64,000 bases of DNA from Streptomyces sp. NBC_00425 (GCF_036030735.1 NZ_CP107928.1:5642001-5706000), one strand, 5' to 3'; shown: positions 27,876 to 35,801, numbered from the stretch's first letter. Notes: generated by a model from the sequence alone, not told the origin. Program-made: numbers and translations.

Positions 27876-29159
27876 ATGACCATGACGGGGGCAGAGGACA
27901 CGGCGGTCCGGGGAGGGCCGCTGTGGTGGGCCAGACGGCGTAGCGCGGTGTTCGACTCGGGCCTCGGGCTCGTGTCGGCCGTGGAGTGTGCGGTGGAGGG
28001 GGTGCCGTTCGCACGGGACGCGGGGATCCCGGCGGCGGTGGGGGTGGTGTTCGGTCTGCTCGCCGGCTCGGTGTTGGTGGTGCGGCGGCGGTGGCCGATC
28101 GCGGTGGTGCTGGTGGCGATCGCGATCACGCCGGCGCAGATGGGTTTTCTGATGGGGATCGTGGGGTTGTACACGCTCGCCGCTTCGGAGCTGCCTCGGC
28201 GGATCATCGCGTCGCTCGCCGGGATGCAGTTGGTGGGGACGTTGATCGTGACGTTCGTGCAGGTGAGGCAGAGCATGAACCGGGGGAGTCTGACCCTGGG
28301 CGACTGGTTCGTGCCGTTCGCGGCGATCACGACGTCGCTGGGGTTGACGGCGCCGCCGTTGCTGCTGGGGCTTTATGTGGGAGCGCGGCGGCGGCTGATG
28401 GAGAGTCTGCGGGAGCGTGCGGACAGTCTCGAGCGGGAGTTGCAGTTGCTCGCGGAGCGGGCGGAGGAGCGTGCGGAGTGGGCGCGTAACGAGGAGCGGA
28501 CGCGGATCGCGCGGGAGATGCACGACGTGGTGGCGCATCGGGTGAGTCTGATGGTGGTGCATGCGGCGGCGTTGCAGGCGGTGGCGCGGAAGGATCCGGA
28601 GAAGGCGGTGCGCAACGCGGCGCTGGTGGGGGACATGGGCCGGCAGGCGTTGACCGAGTTGCGGGAGATGCTCGGGGTGTTGCGCAGTGGGGTCGGGGTG
28701 GAGCGGGCGGCGGCCGCGTCGGTGACGGTGGGGGTGGCCGCGGTGGTCGTGGAGGAGGGGGAGGGGCCGTGTCTGGCGGAGTTGGAGGAGTTGGTGGGGC
28801 AGTCGGCGGCTGCGGGGATGGTGGTGGATCTGATGGTGGAGGGTGAGGTGCGGGCGTATGCGCCGGAGGTGGAGCAGACGGCGTACCGGGTGGTGCAGGA
28901 GGCGTTGACGAACGTCCACAAGCATGCCGGGGGTGCGAAGACGCAGGTGCGGTTGGCGCATCGGGTGGGGGAGATCGCGATGCAGGTGGAGAACGGGGCG
29001 CCGCCGGAGGTGGGGTCCGCGTCGTCGGCGGGGTTGCCTTCGGGGGGCAACGGCTTGGTGGGGATGAGGGAGCGGGTGGTGGCGTTGGGCGGGGTGTTCG
29101 TGTCGGGGCCGACGGAGGCGGGGGGTTTCCGGGTGTCGGCGGTGATTCCGGCGGCGTAG
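27876..29159 (+). CDS. Orphan DesK/NarL-type sensor histidine kinase
   Basis: A 427-residue membrane kinase. The N-terminal half has about five to six transmembrane helices (about 45-170), a coiled coil of Glu/Arg heptads (about 175-205), then a HisKA_3 domain with REMHDVVAHRVSLMVVHAAA (phospho-His near residue 214) and an ATPase domain with N-box QEALTNVHKHAGG and a GNGLVGMRERV G-box. No response regulator gene is adjacent, although this class usually pairs with LuxR-type regulators; two orphan regulators lie elsewhere in the window. The codons favour G rather than C at the third position, unlike most plus-strand genes here. Confidence 0.92.
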   Translation: MTMTGAEDTAVRGGPLWWARRRSAVFDSGLGLVSAVECAVEGVPFARDAGIPAAVGVVFGLLAGSVLVVRRRWPIAVVLVAIAITPAQMGFLMGIVGLYTLAASELPRRIIASLAGMQLVGTLIVTFVQVRQSMNRGSLTLGDWFVPFAAITTSLGLTAPPLLLGLYVGARRRLMESLRERADSLERELQLLAERAEERAEWARNEERTRIAREMHDVVAHRVSLMVVHAAALQAVARKDPEKAVRNAALVGDMGRQALTELREMLGVLRSGVGVERAAAASVTVGVAAVVVEEGEGPCLAELEELVGQSAAAGMVVDLMVEGEVRAYAPEVEQTAYRVVQEALTNVHKHAGGAKTQVRLAHRVGEIAMQVENGAPPEVGSASSAGLPSGGNGLVGMRERVVALGGVFVSGPTEAGGFRVSAVIPAA

Positions 29160-29220
29160 GCGGGTGGGGGGTGGCGGTGTGGTGCGTCCGCCGTGTGGTG
29201 GTGGGGGGTGGGGCCGGGTG

Positions 29221-29715
29221 TCAGCCTGCGGTGAGGCGGGTGGGTTCGGCGCCGGAGGTGAGGGCGCCGAGGGCCTGGTCGATGTCGGGGCCGAGGTACC
29301 AGTCGCCGGTGTGGTCGAGGGCGTAGACGCGGCCTTCGGCGTCGATGGCGAGGAGGGCACGGTCGTCGGCTTCGGCGCCGAGGGGGGCGACTTCGGTGTC
29401 GAGGGCGCGGCCGAGGTCGGCGAGGGTGCGGGCGAGGTGGAGGCCGTGCAGGGGGTCGAGGTGGAGGGTGCTGGGGGCGATCTGGCGGCCGGGTCCTGTG
29501 GGGGTGATGGTGAGTCCGCCGAATTCGGCCCAGGCTTCGACGGCGGCGGGGAAGACGGCGTGGCGGTGGCCGGCGGGTGAGGTGTGTTCGCGGAGGGTGT
29601 CGGCCCAGATTTCGGCTTGTTTGATGTCCCAGCGTCCGGGTTGCCAGCCGGCGGCGCGCAGGGCGGCGTCGACGGGTACGGGGAAGCGCGTGGTGGAGGT
29701 GCGGTCGGGGTGCAT
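29221..29715 (-). CDS. SUKH-3 family immunity-type protein
   Basis: A 164-residue protein matching the SUKH-3 pattern of the SMI1/KNR4-like superfamily: FPVPVDAALRAAGWQPGRWD at the start, AAVEAWAEFGGLTI in the centre, and EGRVYALDHTGDWYLGPDI near the end. SUKH proteins are known as immunity proteins that neutralise nuclease and deaminase toxins. It follows the YwqJ-type deaminase gene by 62 bases on the same strand, the standard toxin-then-immunity order. No signal peptide. Specific protection against the neighbour is inferred. Confidence 0.85.
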   Translation of the reverse strand: MHPDRTSTTRFPVPVDAALRAAGWQPGRWDIKQAEIWADTLREHTSPAGHRHAVFPAAVEAWAEFGGLTITPTGPGRQIAPSTLHLDPLHGLHLARTLADLGRALDTEVAPLGAEADDRALLAIDAEGRVYALDHTGDWYLGPDIDQALGALTSGAEPTRLTAG

Positions 29716-29777
29716 CTGCCCTTCGTCCGTGGTGTGTCGGGGTGGTGCGGGTGTGCCGTTGTGCCGGTGGGGGTGGT

Positions 29778-30314
29778 TCAGGAGCCGGTCGCGGGGTCGA
29801 CGACGCGGACGCCGAAGTGGGCGCTGAGGGCGGCGCAGGCGCGGCAGGGGGTGGCGAAGCCGCCGTGGAGGGGGTCGCCGTCCTCGCGGATGTGGCGGGT
29901 GGTGAGTTTGGCTTGCTTGAGGGTTTTTCGGGCTTCGCCGTTGGTCATGGGGCGGCGGGCGGCGCGTCTGCTGCGGGCGGCGTCGGCGGCGGTGATGTGG
30001 CGGGAGATGAGGATGGCTTCGGCGCAGCGGCCGGTGGAGCGGTCGCGTTGGGCGCTGGTGAGGGTGTCGAGGAAGTCCTGGACGAGGGGGTGCAGGGGTG
30101 GGGGCTGGTCGCCGCGGGCGGCGGTGCCGGTGAGGGTGGCGCCGCGGACGGAGAGGGCGGCGGCGACGGTGGGGAGTATGCCGTCGCGGCGGTGGCGGAG
30201 GGTGGGGGTGTGGGGTGTGGCGGTGGCGGACCAGCCGATGCGGGGGTCGCCGGTGTGGGTGGTGTGCAGGTCGTCGGGCCTGCCGGTGTGTGGCCCCGTC
30301 TGTGTGGTGTTCAT
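29778..30314 (-). CDS. YwqJ-type nucleic acid/nucleotide deaminase
   Basis: A 178-residue stand-alone deaminase-fold protein. The zinc/catalytic signature is present: CAEA (Cys97-Ala-Glu99) and PCRAC (Cys157, Cys160), with GGFATPCRACAALSAHFGV typical of the YwqJ class, which in other bacteria forms the C-terminal warhead of polymorphic toxins. Here it has only a low-complexity His/Thr-rich N-terminus (about 1-45) and no secretion or adhesin domain. Start ATG at 30314 after GGAGGGGAA. A SUKH-3 gene follows; divergent from the WHH/SUKH gene. The substrate (RNA, DNA or nucleotide) is unknown. Confidence 0.85.
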   Translation of the reverse strand: MNTTQTGPHTGRPDDLHTTHTGDPRIGWSATATPHTPTLRHRRDGILPTVAAALSVRGATLTGTAARGDQPPPLHPLVQDFLDTLTSAQRDRSTGRCAEAILISRHITAADAARSRRAARRPMTNGEARKTLKQAKLTTRHIREDGDPLHGGFATPCRACAALSAHFGVRVVDPATGS

Positions 30315-30618
30315 GATCGTTTCCCCTCCGTGCATCCCCCGGAGGTCACAGGGTGCCAAATGGCGGGGCGGGTGCGGAAGCTGGGGCGGTGCGACACGCC
30401 CGGGGCGGGGTGGGTCGTCACGGCGGGGTGACGGCTGGTCACGGAAGTGGAGGGCCGGTGACCGCTGTCGTCGTACCGCATAGGCTGTCGCACCGTGAGC
30501 GCGTGGTTGACGCGCGTCGGAGATCGTTGGAGACAGTCGATACGGGTCGTTGCGGGCCGGGTCCGGAAGCGGATCCGCCTGTCGCGGGCCGTACAGAGTG
30601 CCGCAGGGGGCAACCGCC
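30315..30618. promoter_or_regulatory. Divergent intergenic region of the SUKH/deaminase cluster
   Basis: About 300 bases separate the divergent deaminase and WHH/SUKH genes. GGAGGGG for the minus-strand gene (30325-30331) and AGGGGGCAA for the plus-strand gene (about 30605) are the visible ribosome sites. GTCACGG-type words recur (about 30417-30440). No clear promoter hexamers or operator can be assigned. Confidence 0.35.
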
Positions 30619-31647
30619 ATGACGACAGGTCGGCTCGGGCTGGGGGCGCCTCCCGGCCGCCAGGTGGGGGGACAGGGCACGCCGCCGAACGCGGCCTACG
30701 CGGGGCAGGTCGTGCATTTCCCGGATCCGGTCCGGGCCGCGCGGCACCCGAGGGGTGTGCGGGTGGACGAGCGGGGTTATCCGGACTTCTCGCCGTATGC
30801 GCGGGCGGTCGCGGAGATCGCTGATCCGCCGGAGGGTTTCGGTGTGGACGAGTTGCGGTTGACGGACTACGTGTCGGCGAACGCGGCGTCGGCGGCTTCG
30901 GGGCACGAGTTGTGGGACACGGTGCCGGCGGTGGCGACTCCGCACGGCTGGACGTGGCATCACGTGGTGGGTTCGCGGCGGCTGGAGCTGGTTCCGGTCG
31001 AGGTGAAGGCGTTGCTGCGGCATCACGGTGGGGTGTCGACGGCGTTGGTGGACCAGGCGAAGCGGGGCACGCGGCCGTTGCAGGAGACGCGTCCGGCGCA
31101 CTTCGGTCTGCCGAAGTCGGGTGTGGCGGTGTCGGAGCAGCAGGTGCAGGGGGTGGAGGAGGATCTGGGGTACCGGCTGCCGGGGGCGTACCGGTCGTTC
31201 CTGAAGGCGGCGGGCGGGTGTGCGCCGGTGGGCGCGGCGTTGGACGCGGAGCTGGGTCTGCTGGTGGATCAGCCGTTCTTCACGGTGCGGGACGAGGCGG
31301 CGGTCAACGACCTGGTGTATGTGAACAAGTGTCTGCGGGACCATCTGACGAAGGACTATCTGAGCGTCGGTTTCGTGCAGGGCGGGTTGCTGGCCGTGAA
31401 GGTGCGGGGCGAGCGGGCCGGTTCGGTGTGGTTCTGCTCGTACGACGATGTGCGGGACGTGGATCCCGGGTGGTCGCCGGCAGAGCGGATGGAGCGGTTG
31501 TTGTTGCCGTGCGGTGAGGACTTCGACGTCTTCCTGTCGCGGCTGGCGGGCAATCCGCCGGAGTTGGCGACAGTGGCGAATCTGATGGTGGACGGCGGGT
31601 TCGCGCGGGCGGTGCCGGCGTCTTCGGTGTCTTCGGCGGGGGAGTGA
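30619..31647 (+). CDS. WHH-nuclease-like/SUKH fusion protein
   Basis: A 342-residue cytoplasmic protein with two recognisable parts. Residues about 46-140 follow the WHH branch of the HNH/Endonuclease VII toxin fold: RVDERGYPDFSPYA, then HGWTWHHVV (Trp113-His114-His115), LELVPVEV and LLRHHGGVS, the same order as in polymorphic-toxin tips. Residues about 165-290 form a SUKH (SMI1/KNR4) domain: GVEEDLGYRLPGAYRSFL then YLSVGFVQGGLLAVKVRG. Effector-type and immunity-type domains are thus in one chain. Start ATG 30619 with AGGGGGCAA. It is followed within 8 bases by the Imm35/deaminase/SUKH-4 gene. Confidence 0.85.
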   Translation: MTTGRLGLGAPPGRQVGGQGTPPNAAYAGQVVHFPDPVRAARHPRGVRVDERGYPDFSPYARAVAEIADPPEGFGVDELRLTDYVSANAASAASGHELWDTVPAVATPHGWTWHHVVGSRRLELVPVEVKALLRHHGGVSTALVDQAKRGTRPLQETRPAHFGLPKSGVAVSEQQVQGVEEDLGYRLPGAYRSFLKAAGGCAPVGAALDAELGLLVDQPFFTVRDEAAVNDLVYVNKCLRDHLTKDYLSVGFVQGGLLAVKVRGERAGSVWFCSYDDVRDVDPGWSPAERMERLLLPCGEDFDVFLSRLAGNPPELATVANLMVDGGFARAVPASSVSSAGE

Positions 31648-31655
31648 GCTGGACG

Positions 31656-34502
31656 ATGGTGACGTTCGCGCAGGCGCAGGAGCGCGCCGAGGAGTGGGTC
31701 AACGGGGATGTGCCGGCGTATCAGCATCGTGAGGTGCGGGTGCGGGAGTTCGAGCTCGGGTTCGTGGTGTGGGCCGAGGACCGTGCGGAGGGGCCGCGTT
31801 CGGACGGGGGTGCGCAGCGGCTGGTGATCGCCCGGGACAGCGGGGAGGCCACGTTGTGGCCTTCGGTGCCGGTGGGTGAGGTGATTCGCCGGTACGAGGA
31901 GGAGTACGGCCGTCCGGAGGGGCCTGTGGACGCGGTGCCGGCGCCTGCGGCGCGGGTGGATCTGAATCAGACGTCGTTCCTGTTGTCGCCGCCGGAGTGG
32001 TTGCAGGAGGCGGCGGACAGGCTGGGGATTCCCGACCGGCGGGAGGCCGGGTCGGGGTCCGGGGACGCGGGGTCGGCGTCCGGGGCTGCCGACGGTCCCG
32101 CCGCGTCGTCGAACTCGTTCGGTGCGGGTGCGGGTGCGGGTGCGGGTGCGGGTGCGGGTGCGGGTGTGGGCGGTGATCCGTCGCTGCCTCGGACGCAGGG
32201 TGGTGTGCCGGGGAGCCGGCTGCCCGAGACGCAGGCCGGGGTGCCGACGGGTCCGGCCGCGGGTCCGGCTCCGGCGGCGGCCGCCGCTCCGGCCGGCGCG
32301 ACGCCGTGGGCCGGGACGGACACCAACGGCGACGCCGGTGACGACCGTTCCGTACCGCTGCCCGCGACCGTGTTCGCGCCTCCGCTGAGCGGGTCCGACG
32401 ACGAGGAGGCGGGGCCGCAGACGGCCGCGCCGGACGCCAAGACGGCGTTGATGTCCGGCGGCAGTCAGCTTCCGCCGACGGCGGTCGCTCCGGTGCTCGG
32501 CGATCAGGGTGCGTCGAGTGCGTCGGGCGTGCGGGGCGGGCAGCAGGCGTCCGGGAGCGCCCCGGCGGGGCCGTCCGCGACGCCTCCGCCTGCCGGTCCG
32601 ACGCCTCCGCAGGCGGGGTCGACGCCTCCGCCTGCGGGTCCGGCCGGGTCGTCGTACGGCTATCCGCAGGGTGCTCCGGGTGCTCCGCAGCCGCCGGCCG
32701 CCCCGGGTGCTCCGGCGCGGCCGCTCGCGCCGAACGCCGGTGACATCGCCGACGCGGCGACCAGCAAGGCCGCGCCTCCGCCGCGGCGCAACCGCGGTGC
32801 GGGGGCGCCGCCGCCTCCGCCGGGGATGCCCGGAGCGCCGGGTGCGCGGCCGGTCGGCACGCCTGTGCCGCCGCCTGCGCCGTCCGGCCCGGGTGCGCCG
32901 GGCACTCCGGCGGGCGGCTATGTGCCGACGCAGCTGATCTCGTCCCTGGAACCGGGTGCGCCGGGTGCTCCGGGTGGCCCTGGTGGCCCTGGTGGCCCTG
33001 GGGCTTCCGGTCCTGCGGGCGCGCCCGGTGCGCCGCACGCGCCGGGCGCGCCGAACCCGCCCGGGGGGACGCCTCCTCCCGGCGCGGTGCATCACGCCGC
33101 GACGATGTTCGCCGACCCGGGTCAGATGGGTCCGGGGGCCGCTCCGCATCCGCCGGGTGTCCCCGGCGTCCCCGGCGCTCCGGGTGTCCCCGGCGCGCCG
33201 CAGGTTCCGGGTGCCCCCGGTGCTCCGGGCGGGAACGGCTCGGCGGGCGGGGGGCAGGGCGCCGTCCACCATGCCGCGACGATGCTGGCCGGTCCGCCGG
33301 CCGGCGGACCGGGCGCGCCCCCGCCGCCGCAGGCCCACGGGCCGCACGGGGTTCATGCGGCGCCCGGTGCTCCCGGTTTCCCGGGTGGCGGTCCCGGTGT
33401 GCCTCCGGGGCCTCCCGGGATGGCTCCGGGCGTGCCGCAGCCCCCGATGCCGCCGGGTGCGATGCCGCCGCCGGGCGGCCCGGTGCCGGGGCAGCCCCCG
33501 TCGTACGGGTATCCGCAGCAGCAGGGTCTGCCGACGGTCGGGCCGGGTTATCAGGCCGTGCTGCGCTTCCGGGCGCGGGACGGTTCGGAGCAGCAGCTGA
33601 TCCGGCGTTCGGCGCCGGGCACCCCGCACCCGGAGTGGCAGATCTTCCACGAGCTGCGCGCGATGAACGTGCCGCCGGACCAGGTGCTGGAGCTGCACAC
33701 GGAGTTGGAGTCGTGCGAGCTGCCGGGTGCGTACTGTGCCCGGATGATCCGGGAGCAGTGGCCGCAGGCGCGGATCACGAGCATCGCGCCGTACGGCACG
33801 GATCATGCGAGCCGGCAGCAGGGCATGCAGCAGTTGCTGGCGCATCAGGGCGAGCTGCACCAGGTGGCGGACGGTCCCGCGCGTCCGGGGCCGGTGCGTG
33901 CGCCGTTGGCGCCGGTGCAGCCGGTGCCGCCGGTGCCGCCGGAGGCCATCGGGCAGGAGCTGGCGGCGGTCTTCGGGCCGGCGGTGTTCCGGTTCGAGCA
34001 GGCGGCGGTGTCCCGGCAGGGTGTGCCGCCGGTGGTGGCGCACACCCTGGTGGTGGCGGGTCTGCCGGCGGACATGGGGCCGTTCTTCTGGGCGCAGGCC
34101 CAGCCGGGGCGGCCGGTGCCGACGCTGGCGGAGCTGGCGGCGGAGCGGGGTGTGCAGCCGGCTTCGGACGCGGGTTCGTATCTCGTGATGGGCAGTGACT
34201 TCGGCAAGGCGATCTGTGTGCAGTACGGGACGGCGAACATCGTCGCCGTGCCGGTGGAGGCGGGCCTGGGCGGTGCTCCGGTGCCGCCGCAGTTCGTGAA
34301 CACGGGGCTGCCGGAGTTCGCGCGCTGTCTGGCGCTGCTGGGACGGATGTGGCGGCTGCGGTTCGGTCTGAACCAGGAGCAGGCGGGCCGCTGGACCGTC
34401 GACTTCCAGGCCCAGTTGGCCTCGCTCGACCCGGCGGCGCTCGGTTCGCCGGAGAGCTGGTGGTCGGTGCTGCTGGAGCAGATGTGGGACGGACTGCTGT
34501 GA
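31656..34502 (+). CDS. Imm35-linker-deaminase-SUKH-4 multidomain protein
   Basis: A 948-residue protein. Residues about 1-85 look like an Imm35/YrhB-type immunity domain (TFAQAQERAEEWVNGD, ending LWPSVPVGEVIRRYEEEYG). A very long Pro/Gly/Ala linker (about 100-620, collagen-like and (GA)n runs) follows. Residues about 630-720 resemble a toxin-type deaminase (HPEWQIFHELRAM, then LELHTELESCELPGAYCARM with His/Glu and two Cys as zinc/catalytic candidates). About 763-948 match SUKH-4 (FVNTGLPEFARCLALLGRMW). ATG at 31656 is preferred over GTG 31644, which overlaps the previous stop. No signal peptide or helix is visible. Biochemical role unknown. Confidence 0.82.
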   Translation: MVTFAQAQERAEEWVNGDVPAYQHREVRVREFELGFVVWAEDRAEGPRSDGGAQRLVIARDSGEATLWPSVPVGEVIRRYEEEYGRPEGPVDAVPAPAARVDLNQTSFLLSPPEWLQEAADRLGIPDRREAGSGSGDAGSASGAADGPAASSNSFGAGAGAGAGAGAGAGVGGDPSLPRTQGGVPGSRLPETQAGVPTGPAAGPAPAAAAAPAGATPWAGTDTNGDAGDDRSVPLPATVFAPPLSGSDDEEAGPQTAAPDAKTALMSGGSQLPPTAVAPVLGDQGASSASGVRGGQQASGSAPAGPSATPPPAGPTPPQAGSTPPPAGPAGSSYGYPQGAPGAPQPPAAPGAPARPLAPNAGDIADAATSKAAPPPRRNRGAGAPPPPPGMPGAPGARPVGTPVPPPAPSGPGAPGTPAGGYVPTQLISSLEPGAPGAPGGPGGPGGPGASGPAGAPGAPHAPGAPNPPGGTPPPGAVHHAATMFADPGQMGPGAAPHPPGVPGVPGAPGVPGAPQVPGAPGAPGGNGSAGGGQGAVHHAATMLAGPPAGGPGAPPPPQAHGPHGVHAAPGAPGFPGGGPGVPPGPPGMAPGVPQPPMPPGAMPPPGGPVPGQPPSYGYPQQQGLPTVGPGYQAVLRFRARDGSEQQLIRRSAPGTPHPEWQIFHELRAMNVPPDQVLELHTELESCELPGAYCARMIREQWPQARITSIAPYGTDHASRQQGMQQLLAHQGELHQVADGPARPGPVRAPLAPVQPVPPVPPEAIGQELAAVFGPAVFRFEQAAVSRQGVPPVVAHTLVVAGLPADMGPFFWAQAQPGRPVPTLAELAAERGVQPASDAGSYLVMGSDFGKAICVQYGTANIVAVPVEAGLGGAPVPPQFVNTGLPEFARCLALLGRMWRLRFGLNQEQAGRWTVDFQAQLASLDPAALGSPESWWSVLLEQMWDGLL
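32119..32166 (+). repeat. GGTGCG hexanucleotide tandem repeat inside the linker
   Basis: About seven GGTGCG units in a row, encoding a Gly-Ala run in the linker of the SUKH-4 protein. Slippage here would change linker length by whole dipeptides without a frameshift. Confidence 0.85.
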
Positions 34503-34543
34503 CGGGTGGTCGCTGACCCGCCGAGGGTGCAGGACGGAGAACG

Positions 34544-34580
34544 GGCCGGGCCCGGTCGGAAGACCGGGCCCGGCCTTTTC
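34544..34580 (+). terminator. Rho-independent terminator of the WHH/SUKH operon
   Basis: GGCCGGGCCCGGTC (34544-34557), loop GGAA, perfect complement (34562-34575), then TTTTC. It lies 41 bases after the SUKH-4 stop codon and is one of the few T-tailed hairpins in the window. Confidence 0.9.
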
Positions 34581-34732
34581 GTGTCCGGATGGTGCCGGGG
34601 TGGTGCCGAGGTGGCGACGCCGTTGACCGTGACCTGTGCGCGGAGTGTCGCGTTATGAACACTTACGCCCGATACATCAAGATATGCGCGAAATCATCAT
34701 GTCGTGTCCGTCGGGTGGCGAGGGGTTCAAGG

Positions 34733-35617
34733 ATGAGCAGCGCATCGGTGTCACCGCCGGGGTTCGTGACCGTTCGCGGCCGCGGCTACCGTCCTGAGCA
34801 GGTCGAGGCGTACACGGCCGCGCTGTGCGCCGACCGGGACGCGGCGTGGGAGCGGGCCGCCCGGCTCACCGTCCTCGCCCGGCAGATGGAGGAGGAGGCC
34901 GAGCGGTTGCGCGAGGTCGTGACGGGGCTCGCGCCGCAGACCTATGACGTGCTCGGCGAGCGTGCGCAGCGCATCCTCCAGCTCGGGATCGAGGAGGCGG
35001 ACGACGTTCGCGCGTGTGCGCGGCGTGCGGCGGCGGACGAGGTCGCGCACGCCGGGACGTGCGCCCTCGGGACGCGCCGGGCGGCGCAGGAGGAGGCGGA
35101 CGCGCTGCGCGCGGAGGCCGAGGAGCGCGCACGCCAGCGACTGCTCGCGGCGCGCGCCGAGGCCGACGAGGTCCGCATCGGCGCCCGGCGCGAGGTGAAG
35201 GAGTACCGGGGCGAGGCGCTGGCCGCCCTGCGCGAGGTGCGCCAGCGCACCGCCGCCATGCTCGCCGAGCAGGACAAGGAGCACGCCGAGCGGTGGGCCG
35301 CGGTGGAGCACGAGGCCGCCGGGCGGGCCGCCGCCCTCGACGCGCGGCACGCCGAGGCGGTGGCGCGCGCCGAGGCGGCGCTGTCCGAGGCGAAGCAGGC
35401 GTTCGCCGAGGCCGAGGAGTCGGCCCGCCGCGGCCAGGAGGACGCACAGGCGCGTGCGGCCGGGATCCTCGCCGAGGCGCGCGCCCGGGAGGAGCGCACC
35501 GAGCGGGAGACGGAGCGCGTCCTGCGGGAGCACGGCGCGCGCGGGGAGGACGTCCAGGCGCACATGGATCACGTCCGCAACAGCCTGACCGCCCTCACCG
35601 GCCGCGCGGTCGACTGA
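34733..35617 (+). CDS. DivIVA-like coiled-coil protein (cytoskeletal/polar-growth type)
   Basis: A 294-residue protein with a short DivIVA-like N-terminal segment (FVTVRGRGYRPEQVEAYTAAL, about 11-31) and then an almost unbroken Ala/Glu/Arg coiled coil to the end. Such proteins, often annotated as cellulose-binding, resemble Scy/FilP-type filament formers in Streptomyces. Start ATG 34733 behind AGGGG. The upstream 34581-34732 includes an unusually AT-rich patch (about 34650-34700), a likely promoter. The last nine codons are part of the first unit of a 32-bp tandem repeat. Confidence 0.82.
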   Translation: MSSASVSPPGFVTVRGRGYRPEQVEAYTAALCADRDAAWERAARLTVLARQMEEEAERLREVVTGLAPQTYDVLGERAQRILQLGIEEADDVRACARRAAADEVAHAGTCALGTRRAAQEEADALRAEAEERARQRLLAARAEADEVRIGARREVKEYRGEALAALREVRQRTAAMLAEQDKEHAERWAAVEHEAAGRAAALDARHAEAVARAEAALSEAKQAFAEAEESARRGQEDAQARAAGILAEARAREERTERETERVLREHGARGEDVQAHMDHVRNSLTALTGRAVD

Positions 35618-35742
35618 CGACCGCCTTCACCGGCCGCGCGGTCGACTGACGACCGCCTTCACCGGCCGCGCGGTCGGTTGACGATTGCCTTCACCGGTCG
35701 CGCGGTCGGTTGACGATTGCCTTCACCGGTCGCGCGGTCGAC
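35588..35742 (+). repeat. 32-bp tandem repeat covering the 3' end of the DivIVA-like gene
   Basis: Units begin at 35588, 35620, 35652, 35684 and 35716 (the last cut to 27 bp). The first includes the C-terminal codons and stop of the gene. Units 1-2 and 4-5 are near-identical pairs and unit 3 is a hybrid of the two types, pointing to stepwise duplication. Each unit contains a GC-rich core, CCGGCCGCGCGG. Confidence 0.9.
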
Positions 35743-35801
35743 GGTGACGGGGCGCCCGATGTCCCGTGTGCCGGTTCGGACCGGCGTCGGGTGCGGGGGC
35801 G

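Noticed and set aside
26700..27900. The strand-composition flip as a replication origin
   Set aside because: No cluster of DnaA-box sequences, no dnaA/dnaN and no AT-rich unwinding region are present; the gene content is that of a region away from oriC.
35588..35742. The 32-bp repeats as a CRISPR array
   Set aside because: The units are directly adjacent with no spacers, and there are no cas genes.
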